Source: Oligoflexales bacterium (GTDB lineage Bacteria; Bdellovibrionota_B; Oligoflexia; Oligoflexales; RGVZ01). Taken from it: a stretch of DNA of 64,000 nt. Both the position numbers and the translations under genes were made by a program. Numbering within the stretch: position 1 is the stretch's first letter; each line of letters begins with the position of its first letter. Of this stretch, positions 61,388 through 64,000 are shown one piece after another. The DNA is taken from contig CANLUT010000002.1 of assembly GCA_947494335.1 (NCBI GenBank), positions 496,001-560,000 of the forward strand, read 5' to 3'. The notes beneath the pieces were generated by a model. The model made no database searches and was not told the DNA's origin. It saw only the letters and a list, made by a program, of their open reading frames with translations.

Positions 61388-63382
61388 ATGATTCAAGCCA
61401 AAAATATCACATTTTCGTACTCGGCTGTAAGCGAGCCTATTTTGCGAGGCGTTAGTCTCCAAATCGAGCGCGGAGAAATGGTTGCCATTACTGGTCCAAG
61501 TGGCTCTGGCAAGAGCACGCTTTTCTACATCTTAGGTGGATTGCTCTCTCCGACGGATGGACGTCTGAGTATCGCTGGCCAAGACATCTACGGAATGAGT
61601 AACGAGCGACTGGCCTCTTTTCGAAATCATAATATTGGCTTCGTGTTTCAGCATTTTCATCTTTTGCCGAGAGCGCCAGTGCTGGAAAATATTTTGTTAC
61701 CTTCTGTATATTCAAAGAAGCTGCATAAATCATTGACCACATCGGCCAAAGACCTGGCCTCGCGGCTAGGTCTTGGCGAGCGACTTGACCATCGGCCTGA
61801 TCAGCTATCTGGCGGTCAGCAGCAGCGGGTGGCAGTGGCGCGTGCTTTACTATTTGATCCAGACATTCTCCTGTGCGATGAACCAACTGGAAATCTTGAT
61901 ACCAAAAATGCCCGGGAGGTCATCACACTTTTAGAGGAGCTTAACGGCCAAGGGAAGACTGTCGTCATTATTACTCACGATCAAAAAATTGCAGCTGCCT
62001 GTAGCCGGCAAATAGAAATACAAGATGGTCGGGTTGTTTCTGACTCTCGCAAAGATGCTGAAAGACTTCGTTTACATGATGTCTCAGAAAATTTGCCTAG
62101 ATCAGCGGACGAAGAGTCTGGATTTTTCTCTTGGCGGCAGTCTGCCCGTCCTGGCTTTGATAACATTCGCCGTAATAAGTTTAAAAGTTTACTCACCATG
62201 GTTGGTGTTGCCATTGGAACAGCCGCGCTAGTCGCGGTTATGACTTTAGGAGAATTTGCCAAGACAAGGATATTGGAAGGTTACGAATCCTTAGGCGTTA
62301 ACCGCATCGACGGCGGTGTTTATCGGAGGTTCGGTTCGAGCTCGGAGGCAGCTGCAAACTTATTTCGTGGGTTGACTTGGGAGGGTGATTTAAAGCCTCT
62401 GACGAGCGTATTTCCTCAGATCCGTTATTTAACACCAATTTCCAATTTTTATTTAGATAAAATTAGCTTTGGCGGACAATCTAAAAGTTTGGATAACAGC
62501 CGAGTCGTAGGGGTAAATGAACAATATCTGCCGATGTCTGGATTTGCTGTCGCTGATGGCAGGAGCCTTTCTGCCATTGATGTGAAAGAACAGCGCCGAA
62601 GCTGTGTTGTTGGCGCCCGTGTCGCGAAGATACTTCTGCCAAAACCGGATATGACTTTAGTTGGTCAGACCATAGGGATCATGAATTCGGACAAATCGGT
62701 GCTGTGTAATGTGGTTGGTGTCTTAGCGCCCATTCGAAGTAATCAAGAGTGGAACAACCCTGACACAACAATCTATGCGCCGGTTGATTTTGTACAAAGT
62801 ATAAGTTGGAATTCTTATGTGCATGGTTTTGCGGTGGCCGCAAAAAAAGTTGAAGATGTCGAACCTCTCACAATCGCTCTCAAAAATTACTTTTTGCATA
62901 AATATGGTCAAGGGGTTGAAGTCTGGATTAATAATGACTCAAAACTATTAGCTCAGATGAACCGATTTCTTGGTCTTTTTTCGGTTTTGCTGATATCGGT
63001 AGCTGGGATTTCATTGCTGGTTGGCGGAGTTGGTATCTACAATATGATGGCTGTATCAGTTTCAGAACGCCTACGGGAAATAGGCTTGAGAAAGGCGATC
63101 GGGGCCGGCGATAAAGCAATCCGCTCAATGGTTTTATTTGAGTCAGGATTACTGTGTAGTCTCGCTGGAGTCGCTGGTGTTTTAATTGGAGTTGGAGGAT
63201 GTGGACTTGTTATGTACTTGGTGAGCCAGGTCATGCCGAAGGTCCAATTTGAATGGCTGTTTAATCCGTTCAGTATTTTGATTTCGATGTCGCTTTGTGT
63301 TCTGACCGGCGTGTTAAGTGGACTTCTTCCTGCTCGTAAAGCAGAGAAGATGCAGATCATCCAGGCGATGCGCGTGGAGTGA
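61388..63382 (+). CDS. MacB-like ABC transporter (ATPase-permease fusion)
   Basis: 664 residues, inner membrane. The N-terminal ATPase has GPSGSGKS (Walker A, 36-43), LSGGQQQRVAVARAL (signature) and LLCDEPTGNLD (Walker B). After a linker, a membrane helix (about 260-285, LLTMVGVAIGTAALVAVM) leads to a large periplasmic domain of about 230 residues. Three helices near the C-terminus include GISLLVGGVGIYNMMAVSVSERLREIGLRKAIG (seen in two pieces), the FtsX-like permease signature. It begins 2 bases after the adaptor stop. MacB proteins export from the periplasm, so the substrate may be a lipoprotein, peptide or drug. Confidence 0.92.
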   Translation: MIQAKNITFSYSAVSEPILRGVSLQIERGEMVAITGPSGSGKSTLFYILGGLLSPTDGRLSIAGQDIYGMSNERLASFRNHNIGFVFQHFHLLPRAPVLENILLPSVYSKKLHKSLTTSAKDLASRLGLGERLDHRPDQLSGGQQQRVAVARALLFDPDILLCDEPTGNLDTKNAREVITLLEELNGQGKTVVIITHDQKIAAACSRQIEIQDGRVVSDSRKDAERLRLHDVSENLPRSADEESGFFSWRQSARPGFDNIRRNKFKSLLTMVGVAIGTAALVAVMTLGEFAKTRILEGYESLGVNRIDGGVYRRFGSSSEAAANLFRGLTWEGDLKPLTSVFPQIRYLTPISNFYLDKISFGGQSKSLDNSRVVGVNEQYLPMSGFAVADGRSLSAIDVKEQRRSCVVGARVAKILLPKPDMTLVGQTIGIMNSDKSVLCNVVGVLAPIRSNQEWNNPDTTIYAPVDFVQSISWNSYVHGFAVAAKKVEDVEPLTIALKNYFLHKYGQGVEVWINNDSKLLAQMNRFLGLFSVLLISVAGISLLVGGVGIYNMMAVSVSERLREIGLRKAIGAGDKAIRSMVLFESGLLCSLAGVAGVLIGVGGCGLVMYLVSQVMPKVQFEWLFNPFSILISMSLCVLTGVLSGLLPARKAEKMQIIQAMRVE

Positions 63383-63420
63383 GAAAATAGTTCTGAATAA
63401 AAAATTGGATTCGCTCTCAA

Positions 63421-63505
63421 TGGTGGGGACGGAGAGACTTGAACTCTCACACCTTACGGCACTGGCTTCTAAGACCAGCGTGTCTACCAATTTCACCACG
63501 TCCCC
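63421..63505 (-). tRNA. tRNA-Leu (anticodon UAG)
   Basis: On the minus strand the acceptor stem GGGGACG pairs with CGTCCCC and the gene ends with an encoded CCA. The anticodon loop CTTAGAA gives anticodon TAG (codon CUA). The TTC loop is GTTCAAG, and a long variable arm of class II type is present, as in leucine tRNAs. It is 85 bases including CCA, convergent with the MacB-like gene and separated from its stop by 38 bases. Confidence 0.95.
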
Positions 63506-63551
63506 AAAAGAATCCGAGGGACGCAGGTATCACATTTTAGGGCGCTAGCCG

Positions 63552-64000
63552 TCAACCGGTTTTTACGGCTACCCGAACTTCAATGGCGCCTAATCGTACG
63601 GTATCGTTTGGTTTTAAGGGGTGCATGCCCCGGATTTTCGAGCCATTGAGGAAGGTTCCATTGGTCGACCCCTGGTCTTCGATAAAGACCTCGCCGTGGT
63701 CGTTTAACTTGATCAAAACGTGCTTACGGCTGATTTCGACGTCACTTTCAAAGCGCCCGAAATTTGTGGCGCGGCCGAGGTATACTTGCCGCTGCGGTAA
63801 TTCTATCGTTTCTCCAGAGCCATCAGAGTACTTAATGGACAGCTTCATGGAATAGCTCTGTTTCTTGCGGACCTCGTCTTCAATGAGGGTATCGACCAAG
63901 CTACTCTTTCCAGGCTCAGCATTTTGATTGGTTTTAAAAATGGTATTTATGTGACGAACCTTCGCATCCTCTTCGAGGGCAAACTTGAAGGTCGTCTTGC
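63552..64000 (-). CDS. FHA-domain protein (5' end outside window)
   Basis: The reading frame is open from the window edge to a TGA at 63552-63554, about 149 residues, so the start lies beyond the window. The C-terminal 100 residues are a forkhead-associated domain that binds phosphothreonine: GRATNFGR, SRKHVLI and GSTNGTFLNG carry the key Arg, Ser, His and Asn residues. The upstream part is basic and hydrophilic, without signal peptide. Such proteins work with Ser/Thr kinases, but none is in view. An internal TTG at 63899 is probably not the true start, as the frame continues. Confidence 0.88.
   Translation of the reverse strand, partial: KTTFKFALEEDAKVRHINTIFKTNQNAEPGKSSLVDTLIEDEVRKKQSYSMKLSIKYSDGSGETIELPQRQVYLGRATNFGRFESDVEISRKHVLIKLNDHGEVFIEDQGSTNGTFLNGSKIRGMHPLKPNDTVRLGAIEVRVAVKTG

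Overview
The window comes from a Gram-negative bacterium: it carries lpxC, outer-membrane barrels, a TolC-type channel and many lipobox signal peptides. GTG and TTG starts with good ribosome binding sites are frequent. The mix of repeat-rich lipoproteins, a B12-dependent ribonucleotide reductase, RNase Y and TPR/receiver proteins fits a Bdellovibrionota or other former deltaproteobacterial lineage, but no marker here settles the taxonomy. No CRISPR array, insertion sequence or prophage was seen.

Layout. 1-4368 (+): end of a membrane protein, then a TviB/WbpO-like dehydrogenase, a TviC/WbpP-like epimerase and a WbpS-like amidotransferase, together a plausible route to UDP-GalNAcA and its amide. 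4389-7902 (-), convergent: a HAD-UbiA fusion, a DprE1-like oxidase and a DprE2-like reductase, which look like a complete route to polyprenyl-phospho-D-arabinofuranose. 8230-9822: hybrid histidine kinase. 9988-19968 (-): four lipoproteins, one of 1832 residues with fibrinogen-like, IPT/TIG and DUF1566-like modules, plus a decayed fragment of the same DUF1566-like domain. 20107-21712 (-): three paralogous solitary winged-helix-like proteins. 21908-25919: 2-hydroxyacid dehydrogenase, basic protein, recN and an esterase. 26138-29584 (-): nrdJ with two NrdR boxes, followed by an AT-rich 847-bp gap with DnaA boxes. 30432-36833: mostly unrecognised secreted, lipo- and outer-membrane proteins.

36987-41497 (+): a TetR regulator, a TPR protein, and a degenerate thiolase/FadJ-like pair that keeps the fatty-acid oxidation fold order but has lost catalytic motifs. 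Then come lpxC, a TPR protein, a ComEC-type channel, a zinc-ribbon membrane protein and dnaK. 48879-54264 (-): a lipoprotein, a receiver-TPR protein, a TPR protein and RNase Y. 54557-59082: inositol-monophosphatase-family enzyme, secreted protein, rpmI-rplT with a strong terminator, nucleotidyltransferase and CitE-like lyase. 59219-63382: TolC/adaptor/MacB-type export operon whose adaptor lacks the usual coiled-coil hairpin. The window ends with tRNA-Leu(UAG) and a truncated FHA-domain protein.

Main points for follow-up: the arabinofuranose-lipid cassette, the apparently dead beta-oxidation pair under a TetR regulator, the winged-helix triplet, the giant fibrinogen-like lipoprotein with its pseudogene relative, and the hairpin-less efflux adaptor.
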